Notes: generated by a model not told the origin, from the letters alone. A stretch of DNA of 64,000 nt from Proales similis (GCA_019059635.1 JAGVRJ010000006.1:1922001-1986000); one strand, 5' to 3'. Shown: positions 33,704 to 47,621, numbered from the stretch's first letter. Translations and numbers: made by a program.

Positions 33704-35351
33704 ATGCCAAAACGCAAAAGTCCAAGCCGTTTAAGCGGGCTGTGCTTGCGCAGCCTTATCAACTCGTTGGACACCTACTGGCTGAGCGAGAAGCGCGAGA
33801 TAAAAGCCTGTCTGAATCAGGCGAAGCTGCCGCTCTATTTAATCGGGCCGTTCGAAATCCTCAACGATCAACAGACCGAGTATCTCATGCGAACTCTTTA
33901 CCAGCAAAATCGCCTGAACAAATTTCACATGTATTTGTTATGTCACAGCCGACAGCGGCGTCTGAATTTAAGCATTTTCGGCAAAGCGAGTCCATTGAGT
34001 CCTAGCGTGTGCCGATTTATATCGGCCAACTGCTTTGTAAGTTAGAAAATGCCGCCTAGTTGTTCACATGTTGAAAGAAATTGCTTGAAAGAATTTGTAT
34101 GAGCTCGACTTGGCCAATCAGTTCGACATATCGCCCAAGCATCTGAATGAGATGATTTGCGGTCTGACGCGCCTTGGACGACTGAACTTGGCGCATACGA
34201 AAGCTAACGAGCTTGTCCTCAACACAGTGGTGACCACATGCAAAAAACTAGAGCACTTGAATATTGACAACTGCAAGTACCTGTACGACGGCTGCATAGT
34301 ACCCGCGATCGAGCTAATTAGCTCGACTCTAACTCACTTGAGCGTTGAGTACATAGACTTTGATCGCAAACTAATTAAGCAAATATTGCTCAAATGCTCG
34401 AATTTGAGATATTTTCACGTAGCCAAGCTGCTTCCAGCCATATCGAGCATGCTAGATGAAAACGACGACGTCGACGACGACAAAGGCGACGTCGAACATG
34501 GGAACGAAAAAAATTTGAACGACTTGGCCCAGTTTAACTTTGACCGAATACTTGTGACACCAGAGACCACATTGACATGCGAGCTTATGTACATCATGAG
34601 CCTATTGTGTCCCAAGCTGAAACACCTCAGCTTAAACTGCGTCGGCTCGAACGCATCTCTGACCATTCTGGGTGAATTCAAAAGCCTCACCGAACTGACC
34701 ATATCGAATTGCTCATCGATTCTGTCCTTTAAATTTGCCGGCGTGCTGTTAGAATGCCTTCGTTCGGGACTGGGTAATCAGCTACGCTCATTGCATCTGC
34801 TCAACTTGTTTGACGTAAACCTACGCTCATTGGCCTGCTACTGCAAGAACTTGATCAAACTTGAAGTGGATTTATTCGGTGACTACGAGCCGGCCGAGGA
34901 TTGTGATTCACAAGACGAAAGGCTCAAACCAATCTCCTCTCTTCAACATTTCACATTGACAAGTTCGCAAAACTCGCTCGACAGGCCGCCGCTGAACGTG
35001 AGCAGACTGAAGAAAGATTTCGAGTTCTTGCTCAGTAGCTGCAGTGTCAAATTTCTTTATCTCGACGGCCTGAAAGTGTTCGATGACGAGTACTTCCAGC
35101 AACTGTTCAGCACTAGGCCACCGAACGGCTTGCCTGATCGCTGTGTTTTGGACAACATCGAATTGATTGAGTTCAAACGAATGGACAATGTATCGCCGAG
35201 CTTGATGCTCAATTACTTCCTGGTCGAAAACCGAAGCAATTTAAAACGGCTGATAATGAAAAAATGCAAGAAAATCGGACATGGCTCGACCATCCCGATG
35301 GTGGCTACGATCAAAAAGCTTCAGTTGGACTGTGAAGTGTTTTGGCAGTGA
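33704..35351 (+). CDS. Leucine-rich repeat protein with a possible F-box/VHL-box-like N-terminus
   Basis: Two exons (33704-34036 and 34092-35351, joined F to NLYELDL in phase 0), about 530 residues. The N-terminus has SRLSGLCLRSLINSLDTYW, which resembles the short Cullin-adaptor box and following helices seen in ZYG11/ZER1 proteins, but this is tentative. The rest is irregular leucine-rich repeats of the amino-acid F-box/ribonuclease-inhibitor kind: GRLNLAHTKANELVLNTVV, LEHLNIDNCKYLYDGC, LKHLSLNCVGSNASL, LTELTISNCSSILSF, and KRLIMKKCKKIG near the end. An acidic insert (DENDDVDDDKGDVEHG) interrupts the repeats. No ARM repeats follow, unlike ZYG11. AATAAA lies near 35440. Alternative in-frame starts upstream are absent; the 33667 ATG is in another frame. 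Confidence 0.75.
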
Positions 35352-36486
35352 ATAGGCCAGCTTTTAGTTGTTGATATCCATTTCCTATTCATCTGCTCGT
35401 CCATTCGCTCTTGCCTCTTTAATCTAAGTTGTTTGAAGAATAAATTTTCTAGATCTTTGATTGCTTGCTTATTTCCGCATTGACCTTGAGTTAAATTTTT
35501 TCTACTTTTTCAAACAATTCACTCAATAGCACTTTGCCGAAGCAAGCATAGAGAAAGAGGAGAAAAGAGAGAAAGTGAGTTGGAGCGGGAATAGAGAGAG
35601 GGTGAGAGATTGAGAGCAATATCATTTGGTTGGTAAAATATTGAATCGTTCTCGTTCAAATCACGTTTTCAAAAAATGCAAGCACGCCACCCAATCAATA
35701 GCTCGTGTTGAATTCGAACGTTTTTGAGTTCAAAATCCAGGTTGTTGAGCTAAGCCAGTAGCCGGCAGCTTCTCGCTCCCCACGCAATTTCTGAGCTTGC
35801 ACATACACAGCTTGTTTCTCTCAATCAAATCGGCTCTTCTCTTTGGCCGTCGCTTGCAGTCCTGGCTTTTATGGATTGAAAATAGGTTCGGATATTTGCC
35901 TTTAACCAGTTTACTTGTCAGAAAGAGAGAGAAAAAAAACAAACAAACAAACAAACAGGTGATGATGAAGGGAACTAGAAAATAGAAGAAAACTAAAATA
36001 AAAATAGAAATCGTAAAAGACCGACGTGAACGAAGAATAGAAAGAAGAGACAGACAGAGAAGCAATATGGAAAGATAAAATGAATGCAAGGAGAGCAAGT
36101 GCTTGGAAAGCTAAAGAGATATGGCAGAGCAGTCAGAGTAAGCAACGATCAAGGGAAACAAGTGAGTAGCTCGCAGTGAAAGAGCGAGCGTAAATTTCGA
36201 TCGAAAAGAAGAAATGAATCGAAGATAGAAGCCAACAAACAGTCGAAACATTAACACTTGTTCCTCTAGGAATAAATAATTTGCGAGGGGAACTACAATG
36301 AGATTCTTAGGCTCAATATATAATTCTAAGACTTCGATTAGAAGAAGCGAAACGCCGCAATTTACAGCCGTCGGTCCGTCAATAATAGTATTTACTGTTC
36401 TGTGCGGTAAGCAGGGCAGCTCTGTTCGGGAGAAAAGGTCCGACAAGACGAGAGCCCGTCCAATATATGGTCGCTGCTATTCGTGC
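35352..36486. other. Intergenic region between the LRR gene and SoxB
   Basis: About 1.1 kb, purine-rich (GAGAAAG) around 35555-35610 and 35920-36120, with an (AAAC)n run at 35937-35957. It should contain the SoxB 3' untranslated region (minus strand). No gene seen. Confidence 0.5.
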
Positions 36487-38439
36487 TCAGGCCGACACTG
36501 CTGAAAGCGAGTTGGGCGAGGTTCGAATATTGCTCGTGTCTGTGCTGTTGTTGTTGTTATTGTTGCTTGATGTCCGATTTGAATTTGAGATCGATCCGGC
36601 CGAGCCGTTCGGTGGCGTAGACGAGCCAATTAGTGATGTCGGAGGGAATGAGAGCGATTGCTGTACCGCTGCGGCCGCTAGCAAGTGGTAGGGACTGTGA
36701 AGCAACGATGGAAAATTGCCACTGCCACTCGACGAAGATTGAAACTGATTGTCACTTAGAGGAGAGGACGAATTCGAGTTGAGCTGCTGAGAATGGCGTC
36801 CCATCAATTGCTGCTGCTGCTGTGACTGCTGCTGCCCGAGTTGTTGAGAGTGAACAAGCTGGCCACTGCCAGGCGCCGAGCTGTTGATCGAACCGGATGA
36901 GAGCGAAGCGTATGAATACTCGGGCGCGTTCATCATCGAGCTGAATGATCGCTGGCCTCGGCTATTGAGCTGGGGGCTATTGGTCTGACTATTGGCCGAA
37001 TTAGAAGAGGTCGACGACGACGACGACGACGCTGAATCAGTGGGCCTTATTGATGGCGGTGGGGTCAACTGGTTGGCATAGTAGCTGCCGGCTCCTACTA
37101 AATTGCTCAAATAAGACGGCTGCTGGTTTGTCTGGTTGGCCTGCGGGCTCTTGTAATAGGCAGATTGGTTGGGCAGGATCATGCCGTTGGGTCCTGCTTT
37201 TGCTCCGCTCAGAAATTGATTTCCATAGGCGCTTTGATGCTGTTGATACAAATCGCCAGCGATCGAGGCCGGATCGTTCCACAAATTTTGATTAAAATGG
37301 CTCATTTGAGTATTGAGGGGCGACATGTGCTGAGGCGAAGGCTGTGTGCCCATGAATCCAGACGTTGGTAGCTGAAATCCGGACTGTGACGAGCCGATAA
37401 GCGAATTCTGATGGTGACTCAGGTACGGGTTCGCTCCTTGTGAGACGGCGGCCATTGCAGCTGCGGCTGCTGACGCATGCTGTTGGTTTGTATGCGAGCT
37501 GAACTGTTGCGTTGGTGAATTGAACAGCGAGCTGTGCTGGCCAAGCGCGTGCTGGGCGTGATGATGGGCGTGTGCTTGCGCTGCGTTCACGTGACTTAAC
37601 GAGCCAAGAGCAGACGGGTGGTGCGGGTTGCCGCCATTCGAACCCATCATGCCTCCTGGGCCGTTCATGTGCGAATTGCTCAAGCCCGCGTTGGGCGGCA
37701 GATTTCCCAGTTTGTCTTTTTTTAGGAGCGTCTTGTTCTTGCGTCTGGGCCTGTATTTGTAGTCCGGATGCTCTTTCATGTGGACGGCGCGAAGTCGCTT
37801 GGCTTCGTCAATGTACGGACGCTTGTCATCCTCGTTAAGCATTTTCCATTCGGCGCCCAGACGCTTGCTTATCTCAGAGTTGTGCATTTTCGGATTTTCT
37901 TGCGCCATTTGTCGACGCTTGCTTCTAGACCAGACCATGAACGCGTTCATGGGTCTTTTAACTCGTTCCATCTCTGCGGCGCTCTTGCGCGAACTGGCGC
38001 TTCTCATGTTGTGCGGCAGTGCTGAGCCGCTGGCGCTTCCGATCGACGAGTCGTTGGGCGACGGAGAAGCAGAATCCATGTGCGCTTCGTCGTCGTCGTC
38101 TTCGTTCTCGTCGTCGTCGTCGTGATTTCCCACGCCGTGTCCGTTGAGGCTCGAGCCGAGCTCGTTGGCGAAATGGCCGAGATGCGCTTCATTCGCGTAG
38201 GGGAAATAGGATTGTGGTTGAAAATGCTGCGGAAAATGACTCTGATTGTGATAGGTCTGGTGGTAAGCAGATGGCAAAATGCCTGCAGCCGCTGCAGCAG
38301 CTACGGCGTGCGCTGCGCCGCTATTGTTCGCCGAGTCGATTTCATTTGTTCCACCACCGCCGAACATTGCGACTAAATTGCTTACCATAATCTTGTATTT
38401 TAGACGATCAACCAGCTGGTCTAAATCGTTATTCAACAT
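36487..38439 (-). CDS. SoxB-group HMG-box transcription factor
   Basis: DNA-binding factor of neural and stem-like progenitor cells, 650 residues, one exon. The HMG box spans about residues 160-238 (37962-37725): [74 protein letters not shown]. This is the SoxB signature, and the [12 protein letters not shown] extension is closer to SoxB1 (Sox1/2/3) than to SoxB2 (Sox14/21). The N-terminal part has an alanine run and an acidic stretch ([12 protein letters not shown]). The long C-terminal part is low-complexity, rich in Q, S, N and H, as in SoxB activators. Longer than vertebrate SoxB1 proteins (about 320-450). The start is the first ATG of the open frame; the internal Met at residue 18 is an alternative. 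It borders a 12-kb gene-free region. Confidence 0.93.
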   Translation of the reverse strand: MLNNDLDQLVDRLKYKIMVSNLVAMFGGGGTNEIDSANNSGAAHAVAAAAAAGILPSAYHQTYHNQSHFPQHFQPQSYFPYANEAHLGHFANELGSSLNGHGVGNHDDDDENEDDDDEAHMDSASPSPNDSSIGSASGSALPHNMRSASSRKSAAEMERVKRPMNAFMVWSRSKRRQMAQENPKMHNSEISKRLGAEWKMLNEDDKRPYIDEAKRLRAVHMKEHPDYKYRPRRKNKTLLKKDKLGNLPPNAGLSNSHMNGPGGMMGSNGGNPHHPSALGSLSHVNAAQAHAHHHAQHALGQHSSLFNSPTQQFSSHTNQQHASAAAAAMAAVSQGANPYLSHHQNSLIGSSQSGFQLPTSGFMGTQPSPQHMSPLNTQMSHFNQNLWNDPASIAGDLYQQHQSAYGNQFLSGAKAGPNGMILPNQSAYYKSPQANQTNQQPSYLSNLVGAGSYYANQLTPPPSIRPTDSASSSSSSTSSNSANSQTNSPQLNSRGQRSFSSMMNAPEYSYASLSSGSINSSAPGSGQLVHSQQLGQQQSQQQQQLMGRHSQQLNSNSSSPLSDNQFQSSSSGSGNFPSLLHSPYHLLAAAAVQQSLSFPPTSLIGSSTPPNGSAGSISNSNRTSSNNNNNNSTDTSNIRTSPNSLSAVSA

Positions 38440-41400
38440 TATTGATTTTTGTTTTAAAAGAATGAGAGCATTGAAACAAATCGAATTTATATGGCTTGCT
38501 TGAAGAGAGCGCTATTATAAACTTGGAAACGAATAAAACACACAAAAAATAATAAAGAAAAATAAAAGAGGAGTGTGTGTCTAGATTGGACACGAACAAC
38601 AATAACACGTGAGTGAGCGAGCGAGAGAGTGAGTGTGGAAAGTGTGCTTCGACACCGACGCTCATCTCCTAGCAGTGCACAGTTGCCGCCCGCAGCTTCT
38701 TCCGCGTTCAATAAGCCTCTTGAAGCATAGAGCGACAAGTATAAGCCATTCTCATTGTTCACTTCTTAAATAATGAATACTTCATGCAAGAGTAAAATTG
38801 TCGCATTGATTTTGAATCGAATAAATATCGAACAACAGTAGAGAACAAGCATAAAGCATATGTTCAAGCCGTGTGACTTTACAAATTATTCATTCATTCA
38901 CATCGAGCATTGAGCGTTACTTAATTGTAATTCACGTTTTCTGGACGCAAGTCAATACACAATCTTAATAATCGTCAATTTGAAAAAGTTGGATTTCACG
39001 TTGAGACCAGCAATCTTGCCGCATTTAAATCGAGGCCGTAGAGTTTAGAGCAACTATCTTTTAGTGTGCAGAGTGGCGGTTATGTTGGGCCTGTGAGCGG
39101 TCGCTTTTTGCCGATCTCTTCGTCGTCGTCATATCACAACAAACTCAATACTTTAAATGGCGCAATCGATTCGACCAAAAAAAATTATATATATTTCTCA
39201 CTTGGCCTGAGTAGATTACATTAACGTGCAGGACGCACTCTCAAAAAAAAAGAAAAATTGGCGAGCGAGCCCTGGCTCTTCTGCGACGCTCAATTAGACG
39301 CGCCGTTTGTGCTCAAACAATAGAACCAATGAATGAATGAATAAATGAATGAATGGAACCAAAAAAAACGAAATAGAAAAGAAAGAAATAAGCGAGAAGA
39401 ATTGAAGCGAGGAATAAGCTGGTTATAGCGGTGCTAGCGGGCCCGAGGACGCCAATACGCTCGAAATGGAGCAACGAAACGTATGCGAGAGGTGGAGTCA
39501 CGACTGCTAGAAGCGTTTTGATTAGTCGGCGTCTGACGAGGCCCGTTTCGGGACGCCCGTCGTCAGCCAATTAATTGAGCGCAGCTCGCATAAAATTTCC
39601 ATGCCCAAACTGCTCGTCCTGATTGGTGTTAAAGTGAGCGGATAAGTTCATAGAGCAAATATTTGCGGCCTTAAACATGCGGTTGGCCGCGCGCGGTTAA
39701 TCTCACGTCAAACGTGAAACAATAGCGAGAAGGGGAACACAGTCATTCGGCGATCAGTGGACCGCCATCGCCGACCACGTCCTGGCCTCAAGTTCTTTTA
39801 ATTGATTGCCTAAGCCAATTAGATGCAAGACATTCTAGGTGGCCGCTTCTGTGGCAGCAGTGCGCAGACAGAACGGCAGTTTCGGCAGGTTGCTAAGGGT
39901 TAGATAATGAATTAAGATTCTAATGATCTTTTTTTCTGGTCGCTGATTGATTTGGCATTGAATTGGCCGCTCTCTCGTTAATTGATGATTCAATGCATCG
40001 AGCTGGTTGACTTTAAGCTGGTGAATAGAAACTTGAAGAAGACGAAGCTAATAGGCGAAAACAAAAGTAAAGGAAATCCGAACGAGATGGTGCTTGTTAG
40101 CCATCAATGGCGAACTTGGAGGATAAGAAAATTGCGAAACAGAAAAACAAACACACACACGCACACACACTGACACAGAAAGTGAAGGGAAAATCGTGAA
40201 GAGCAATAGACAAGACGAGCAAATGGACGAAAAATAACAAATTCACTGGTGCATGTCTAAGCTATTAGATAAGAGCGGGTATGGAAAAAAAGTATCATGC
40301 GAAGAAAATTAAAGGTGCGGACCACCCTCGATTTGTCTGTAGGCGAGGGCTTAAGTAGAACGAAAATCGACTGCCGCTCTGTGCAGCTGGTGTTTACCAT
40401 AGGGCTTGTCACAACGCTTTTAGAAGAAACGAGAGAGAGAGAGAAAGAGGGGGAAAGATAGAGACATAGTGAGGGGGGAAAGGCGAGAGCTTTTGAGGCG
40501 ACTGCTTGCTAAGGGAGCTCGAGACCTAATATTAGCCGCTGGAGCGTTCACGCTGTCCGCACAGTCGCTCCCCAAGCCTTCCAACTCCCTGTTGCTCTAT
40601 GGTTTATGTGAATCTCCAAGTGCCTGTGTGGTGTGCGTCGTGTATATGTAGAAGAGTACTGCTCAGGTGTGAAGTGTTTCTCGACTAAAGAATTGTTCAT
40701 TCGACGAGCCAGATACGCATCCAAGAGTGAAAAAAACAGCACAAGCAACACACACACCAATTGTGGAATTCATGATAATTCATGTGGAATCCATTCCTGG
40801 CCGTGTTAAGGTGTGCAAACACACTCCACATACACACGCACAGGCTAATGGTGGTGGTAGCCAACCGGAGGCAGCCGGACCGCTATTGGGCGTTAAACGC
40901 ACGAGCCATAAACAATTAGATGCAAATCGAGTCAGTGAACAATTGTGATTAATATTCATCGTGGTAAGTTGGCGTAAGGCTAATCTGGTCCGCACAAGAG
41001 TTTGGGCGGCGATGGTCGCAAGGCTCAATCTGCTGACCAAAGGTGGCCGGCTTAGCGTCGTTCTCGTCGATGGCTTAGAATGCGTTCGTCTCTCAAATGA
41101 GATATTTTCAGCGTTTTTCTCATACCGGCCCGGGCGCTCATGAGTTCGGAAATGACAGATGACGAATGACATAGATTTGCCTCTAATAATTAGACGAGTG
41201 TTGTGGTGAGGTGGCGTTAGAAGGGCGAACAATTCGTGCGGAGCCAAATGTCGAGAGTATTTGACGCGTTGTGTGATTGGACCGAAAGACGACGGTAGGT
41301 GACGAAACTGAATCTAGACCGCGCCCGCGATTCGCTTCAAGCATTGATACTGCTTGTCGACACGCATTCTCTTTATGCACTCTGGCCGCTCTCGGGCAGG

Positions 41401-42180
41401 ATTTGCGAGTGAAAACATGCCGCCACGGCACGAGAATAGACGCAGAGCAGAGAGATGATGGCAGAGCGAACGACGGTGGTGCCAGCTTGGGTCAATTGAA
41501 TGGAACTCTTGATGCGATCAAGGGCCCAGAAAACCGCATCGACTCAATCGGCGGTGTTCGCTCGAACGAATCAGTCAAGAGAAGAAAAAGGGCCGAATGA
41601 ATGGGCCGAATGAAAAGACGACGATTCGGCCCGGATTCGTTCGCATTAAGAGGTCAAGTGATGTACTCCCGTGCAGGCGGCACAATGCTCTTGGCCTTAA
41701 AAACGTTTAATTAGAAAATACTTTTGGTCAGCCATTCTAGGATGACAAGCAGGAAACTTGAATTTCGCATTTGATATTTAAGCCGCAAGACCCAGCAGCA
41801 ACTCTGTCGACATGTCGAGTTCGTAACGATTGATGATAAGAGAAATATTCGCCGTCACACTGAGCGCACTCTGGTCACCTCAATGGTTCTCGTTTCGCTC
41901 AATCGCCGCATCGCCATTCACTCAGCTTCTGTAATTAAAGAGCATAGACGCGAGCAGAACATTCGACGCGGTCAAAATGTAACTGTCGCGCCTATTCGAT
42001 TTCAACTGATGCGCGCTGGACACAATTAAAAGTAGAAGTCGCTCAATCGCGGCACCATCTCTCATCTATCAGCGCAGGCAATCTAAATCGGACACCATTA
42101 GCGCCTCCTAGAATGCGACCTGTCAACATGCTTGAATGTTTATCTGATCAATTTTAATTCTTATCTGCTCGTCTCGACTG

Positions 42181-42181
<1 letters not shown>

Positions 42182-42212
<31 letters not shown>
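42182..42212. repeat. (CA)n microsatellite
   Basis: About fifteen CA units in an unbroken run. Confidence 0.95.
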
Positions 42213-42214
<2 letters not shown>

Positions 42215-43814
42215 GAGGAGGAAAGCAGGTATGACACAGTTCACGGTCAGCCACATTGGGCGCACGAGTTCCACTTGCATGCCGAACTAGATCGAGAACG
42301 ACGGTGCAAGAGTAGAAAAGAATGTGAATGATTTGGTCGCGACATGCATGTCGTGACACGTTGCCGAGGCAAGAATGCCGATTGAGCCAAGTGGTGAGGT
42401 GATAGGACGGATGCTTAAATGGACGGACGGAAATGAAAAATAAAAGAGGAAATTAGCTGCGGATGAAGAGGCTGGCAGGGGCCGCTATCAAAATAAGATA
42501 CGAGTCGTCAATGTGATAGGTGCGCCCGTATGAGGCCGGGTGGGCGTCTCGAAAATTAAGTTTTCATCTCGCGTGTCTATTTAATTAGATCGCGATCATG
42601 CAAGCTGGAGTGAGTTGAGCCAAGACTAGCATGACAAGTCTTGAGGTATGCTTGTTACTCTGGCATGATCATGACTATCATTGGCTTCATTCAAGGTCTC
42701 ATGTTTGAATTGTTTCATTCACTACTGCTGATTGGTGTTGAATTGCCTCTCAACTCGACTGTTGCACAAAAAGTAAATAAACTCGGCAATACAACAATTG
42801 AGAGAGAAATAAGAGTTTGAGGCAACACCTCTTTAAAGTCAGAGCACTCTGCGCAAGTTGGCAGTAAGAAAATTCCTTATAATTAGAAGGTGACTAGTTG
42901 GAAGAACCCCGAGCATCGGCATCTCCGTAGAAATAGACGGTGTGTATGTGTTTGGCATGAATACTTAATTAAGGTACGAAGGTGTCGAGTAGGACTGCTC
43001 GGTCGATTTGGAGCTCTAATCTGAAATGCAGCCAAAGAATTGAGACTCAAAACAGAAAATAGCACAAGTTTGAAAAGAAAACAAAAGACTTGAAAAAGAA
43101 AGAATGGAATGAAGAGGGAGGCGAAGGGGCGGAGGCAGAGAGAGAAAGAGAGGTTGAATGAAGAAAAGCGACGCAACCAACAGATTACGTGCAAGACCGA
43201 CCCTGTTCTGCAACAATACCCGTTGTCCTCAGGCACTGTGATATTTTTCGAAAAGTTTGAAAAGAGCCAAACAATTAATAAGAGACTGGCGAAAATTCGC
43301 TGCCGCCTTTCCGATTCGTGGCTTGAACAAAAACAACAAAAAAGCAAAAGCCAATCGCAATGGTTGCAGGTGCACCAACGTGCCTATTCGAAACGGCACT
43401 AGACTTGTGCAAATAGAGGCAAAGCGGCGTCCCATAGACGGAAGTTAAAGTTCGCTGTCCTAAATCAACAAGCGCCTATTCATGCAAGCACAATAGACGC
43501 GTCGCACCGAAATAGGCAAAATAAAAAAGAAAGAGAAGAGGAGGCGAAAATGTGCGGTCTGCTCATCTGTCGGAGTACAGTGTCTTCCTCCTGCGTCGCT
43601 ATTTTAATTTGAATAAATAGTTGAGCAGAGATTTAGGAGCGGAAATGCCTCTTAATCATCGATGCTTTATTGTTCTTGCGCTCGAAAATATTGACGAATA
43701 TTTGAGTTAAATATCGAATTTTAATTGGTCCACAGACGAGTGGCCCATAAACTCAAACAGAACTCGTACAGGTATCCGCTCTATGCCTTGTGTATATTCG
43801 CCCGGCTCCCTCCC

Positions 43815-43837
43815 TTTCTCTCTCTCTCTCTCTCTCT
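43815..43837. repeat. (CT)n microsatellite
   Basis: About eleven CT units. Confidence 0.9.
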
Positions 43838-46714
43838 TTCTGTCTGCTCTTTTACTCGTTCAACTTCACCTCGCCTACTCACACACAAACACACGCACGC
43901 ACGAATCTTGGCTGAGCGAACGGCGGCTTATTTACTTGTTGACAAATACCCATGAAATACGGTCTATTGACTAACGATTACCTACGAGAAGATCAAACCT
44001 TCGGACGCCGGTTTGGAAATTAGAAAATCGCGCTGCTGCTGCTCCGTTATGCACTGTGCAGCTTCATCTATCGCATTTCAATACAATATCAATGAGAAGC
44101 TGCTTCAGGGCTAATGAGTATCGGCGTTTCGCCTCTCTTTCTTTCAGAGTCAGGCTCGGATTTTCAGAGAACAGAGAAAAGCAGTTTTGCGGGCTTCTCA
44201 TTGCAGGCTAAACGAGTTTAAATTCATTGTTGTACCGCTTCATCGAGTCAAATAAAAAGTTTTTAATTGGATCAGCGCATGTGCTTGGCCAATCTCTCGC
44301 TCTTCTAAATTACTTGCGGTAAAGATGCGTGCAAGCCACATTTGTTGAGGGCGAATGTGTGTGGCAAGAGTCTTATGGGCTGTACAACGCCCAGGATATA
44401 TCTGGCCGTGTCAAGTTCTGCCAAACGAATGCCGATTGGCTGTGAGGCGCTCGCAGAAGATTATTTAAATCGGGTTTGTTACACTCGAACGACGCACGCG
44501 CGTGATTTAGCCAACGGCCCTAAAACTAGCGCTCCATACAATAAACGACTGATGAAACTCCCTACAGCCTATTGTGTTTATTGTATGCAAAGAAGCAGCG
44601 GAAAAAAAAGAAGAAGAGAAGAAAGATAAATCGGATTGTTCAATTTAAGCAGCTGTATCTCGCCTGATCACAATAGAGAACGGAAGTTGGCAGTGGTCGT
44701 GCGCACATTTAACCAGCGCTCGCACAAAGCGCATGCAGACAATCGTTCAATCGGAAACATTGGCGATTAACACCCAGCGAGAGTTTGATGCAAATACAAA
44801 AATCTAAAAATGGAGGCGAGATTTGTGCGTCAACACACAATCACACACACATACAGATATTGAAAGATAGACTTTTCAATGTGTCTCTTTATGTGGTCTT
44901 TCTTTGCTTCTATTGAAGCTAACTAAGGCGGAAAGAGGGCAAAAATCGGACATACAAGTCCGTGACGCGATTTCCGCGCCTTATCATCACTTGATAGAGC
45001 GTTTAAATAAAGTCAATTAAGTTTAAATGCAACTGGCCCGTGTGGTGACAATGGCGCCAATGACGACTGCTGCAACAAACGACGCGCAGCACAGAAATAG
45101 AAAAGAGGCGACTAGGCGAAGCTGAAAGGCGCGGCGACGACAGCCATTAGCGAGCGCTTATCCCAAATAATTAAGTGACAGATTGATTTGAGTCGTAATT
45201 GCAAGCGGCCAATGAAATATTAAAGACGCCAAGTGCTAATTAAACATTTATGTCCAGATCAAAAGAAGAAGCGCGCATGCCGTTTGCTGGGCGAACTCGG
45301 CCTTTCTGTCAATAGGCATTATCGCGCAATCTCTCAAATCTTATCAAAGCCAAACCTTCTATTCTTATCGGGCCACTATTTTCTCTCCCTCTCTCTCTCG
45401 ATCTCTGCCTCTTTCGACTGGGTCTCTAAGTCTCTGCCGTAAACATACAAACAAACATATTCACCAATAGACGGTTGTCGGAGCAAGTAGCTGCGCCCGA
45501 GGACAAGCTCGGGCCACACTCGAATCTTGCCTCGAATAAGATGTAAATAAATACTCGAGTAATTAAAACGAAATTAATCAGTAAGTGGACTCGCACTTGG
45601 GCCTGCTAAGGCGGCTTGAAAACTCCTATAAGTTACGATTATAATTATAGATTAAAATGGAATTAGGCCTGCGATGGACGCGAAAAATATTTTTGTCGTT
45701 TGTCAGCGGGAGACTAAAACATCTCAACTTGGCCGCTGTCCCCGGTCCACTCCTGCTCAGTATTGACCCTCTCTCTCTCTCTCTCTCTATCAGGTTTGCT
45801 CGCTCACATACACACACTCTCTCTGGCGCGCTCTCGGTCATCTCCAACTCATCCTCGCTTCTCTCACCTGGCATGAGCCCACTCCAACCGCCTCAGACAT
45901 TAATTATATTCCACTCGGGCACTCTTCTCGTCATCCATCTGGCTCGCATCGCAACTTGATAATAGACGACGACGACCACGATATGTCACTCATTTATCAT
46001 AAACGGTGAGAAGAGTACTCGGTCTTGGAGCAGCATGACGCGTAATTACGTTCGAATCGACCGGAACGAGTGACTTCCAATCAAACATAGACACACACAC
46101 AATGGAGGCAAAAACTCACTCGAACATGTTATTCACGCGGTTGAAGCGAAACTATTTGCAGAATGCGAACGTGTGAAGGCCTTGAGTAAATTTTTTTGCG
46201 CAAGTAGGGACATCCGTCAAGCGGAACAGGTCGATGCGTGCACGTCTAGTGGCTGTCGAGCTTAAGCGCTCCAAAAACTAGGTTGATTTAAATTCAAGAT
46301 GAGAGCGAATTAAAAATCGGGCACGCCAAAAGAGGGCCCCGATGAGGCCGCCAAGCGGTCTCTGAATTGATTTTAATTAAATGTAGAGAATGCTTCAAGA
46401 TGGTTGGGGAATAACAGAAAGTAAGAATAAAAATAAAATTCAGAGAGAAAGAAAAGAAAAATAAACGAGACGAACGGGTTGAGTGGATCTCTTTTTAATA
46501 TTCATTAAACGCTCCCGTGAGATGCACGCTCGCACTGGAATTTCGCCCGACCTGGCCTGATCTGGCGATGCTGGCCTCACATCAACCGAAATTAAATCTT
46601 GCCCGTGCGACATTAGCAAGAAATAAACACGAAAAAGCCATCAGAAATCACTTGACGCTCTAAGCTCAACGGGGGAGACATGGGCTAATGGGATTTGCAT
46701 TTTGCCTTCTATGC

Positions 46715-46732
46715 GTGTGTGTGTGTGTGTGT
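46715..46732. repeat. (GT)n microsatellite
   Basis: Nine GT units. Confidence 0.9.
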
Positions 46733-47590
46733 AGGTTTCCGATATGCGCTTGGTGCCAATTGTGTCAAATTTGTTGCCATCTTCTTATCAAAAACAATTT
46801 TTTCTTCTTCTGTTCGTCACTCATGAATATTAAAAAGCCTTCTCATACAGACACCCGCAAACGCACAATAAGTATAAATAAACTGTGGAACGAAATGCCG
46901 CCAAATGTTCTTGAGCTAAACTCACCGGTCGCAAACTTGTTTCTCGTTCAACTGCGAAGAAAATATGTGACTGAGTGGAGGTCTAAACTGCTGTTGCGGG
47001 TGAGAAGATTCTCAACCGCTCGCTAGACTTGCACTCCCTTCTGTGACTCAGGTTGCACGAGTTGACGAGAAGGTTTCGGGCCCAAGTTTTTTTTTTCTCT
47101 TTATTGAAGCTTTTTAATGAGCTTTCAAAGACGACGAGGACCACGACGACGTTTTGAGACGGAAACGTCGCCAAAGGAGGAAAAGAAAATTTCTTTTTTC
47201 TTCGCTCCATCTAAACTCCTCTCGAAAGTTATTGAACGCTGCTAAGAGAGATGCAGTCAAGCATTCCATCACAGAACGCCCTGCCAAAACTTAATTTGCT
47301 CTACTCGCTACTAATTTAATAAGGGCATGGCCCGCGTTTAAGATCGTCTGTAAGGTGCGCCAAATCGAGCCGAATTGAATAAACCGGTAAAAGCTCAATT
47401 TGCGTCCGACTTGGAGTCGAGGCCGCAAATTGCCGTCGCTGCCGGTACCCAGGCCGGCGCCTCAACGTGAGCAATTAAAAGAGGGACCTCTACTTGAATC
47501 TCTCTTTCGTCGAACGGAATTTTAATTACGGTTTGCAGCTATTTCGCTTTCATCGCCAATTCCTAACTCGATTTGGGCCCATGTTTTTAC

Positions 47591-47621
47591 GTGTGTGAGT
47601 GTGTATGTGTGTGTGTGTGTG
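47591..47621. repeat. Imperfect (GT)n microsatellite
   Basis: GT units with two interruptions. Confidence 0.85.

Noticed and set aside
35937-35957. (AAAC)n and GA-rich stretches as a possible mobile-element tail
   Set aside because: No target-site duplication, reverse transcriptase or terminal repeat is visible; simple repeats explain it.
14205-39727. Shared 14-mer GTGAAACAATAGCG at 14205 and 39714
   Set aside because: Several identical 14-mer pairs are expected by chance in a window this size.
42336-42358. Palindrome CGACATGCATGTCG
   Set aside because: A 14-base palindrome is expected a few times in 64 kb; nothing links it to a function.
44788-44795. Possible tRNA or known microRNA genes in the gene-free region
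   Set aside because: I looked for tRNA T-arm consensus (GGTTCGAATCC-like) and for seeds of common conserved microRNAs such as let-7, miR-1, miR-124 and miR-92; none had a convincing extended match.
45495-45514. GCCCGAG/CTCGGGC stem-loop in the SoxB flank
   Set aside because: A 7-base stem with a 6-base loop is common by chance, and there is no T-run or RNA gene.
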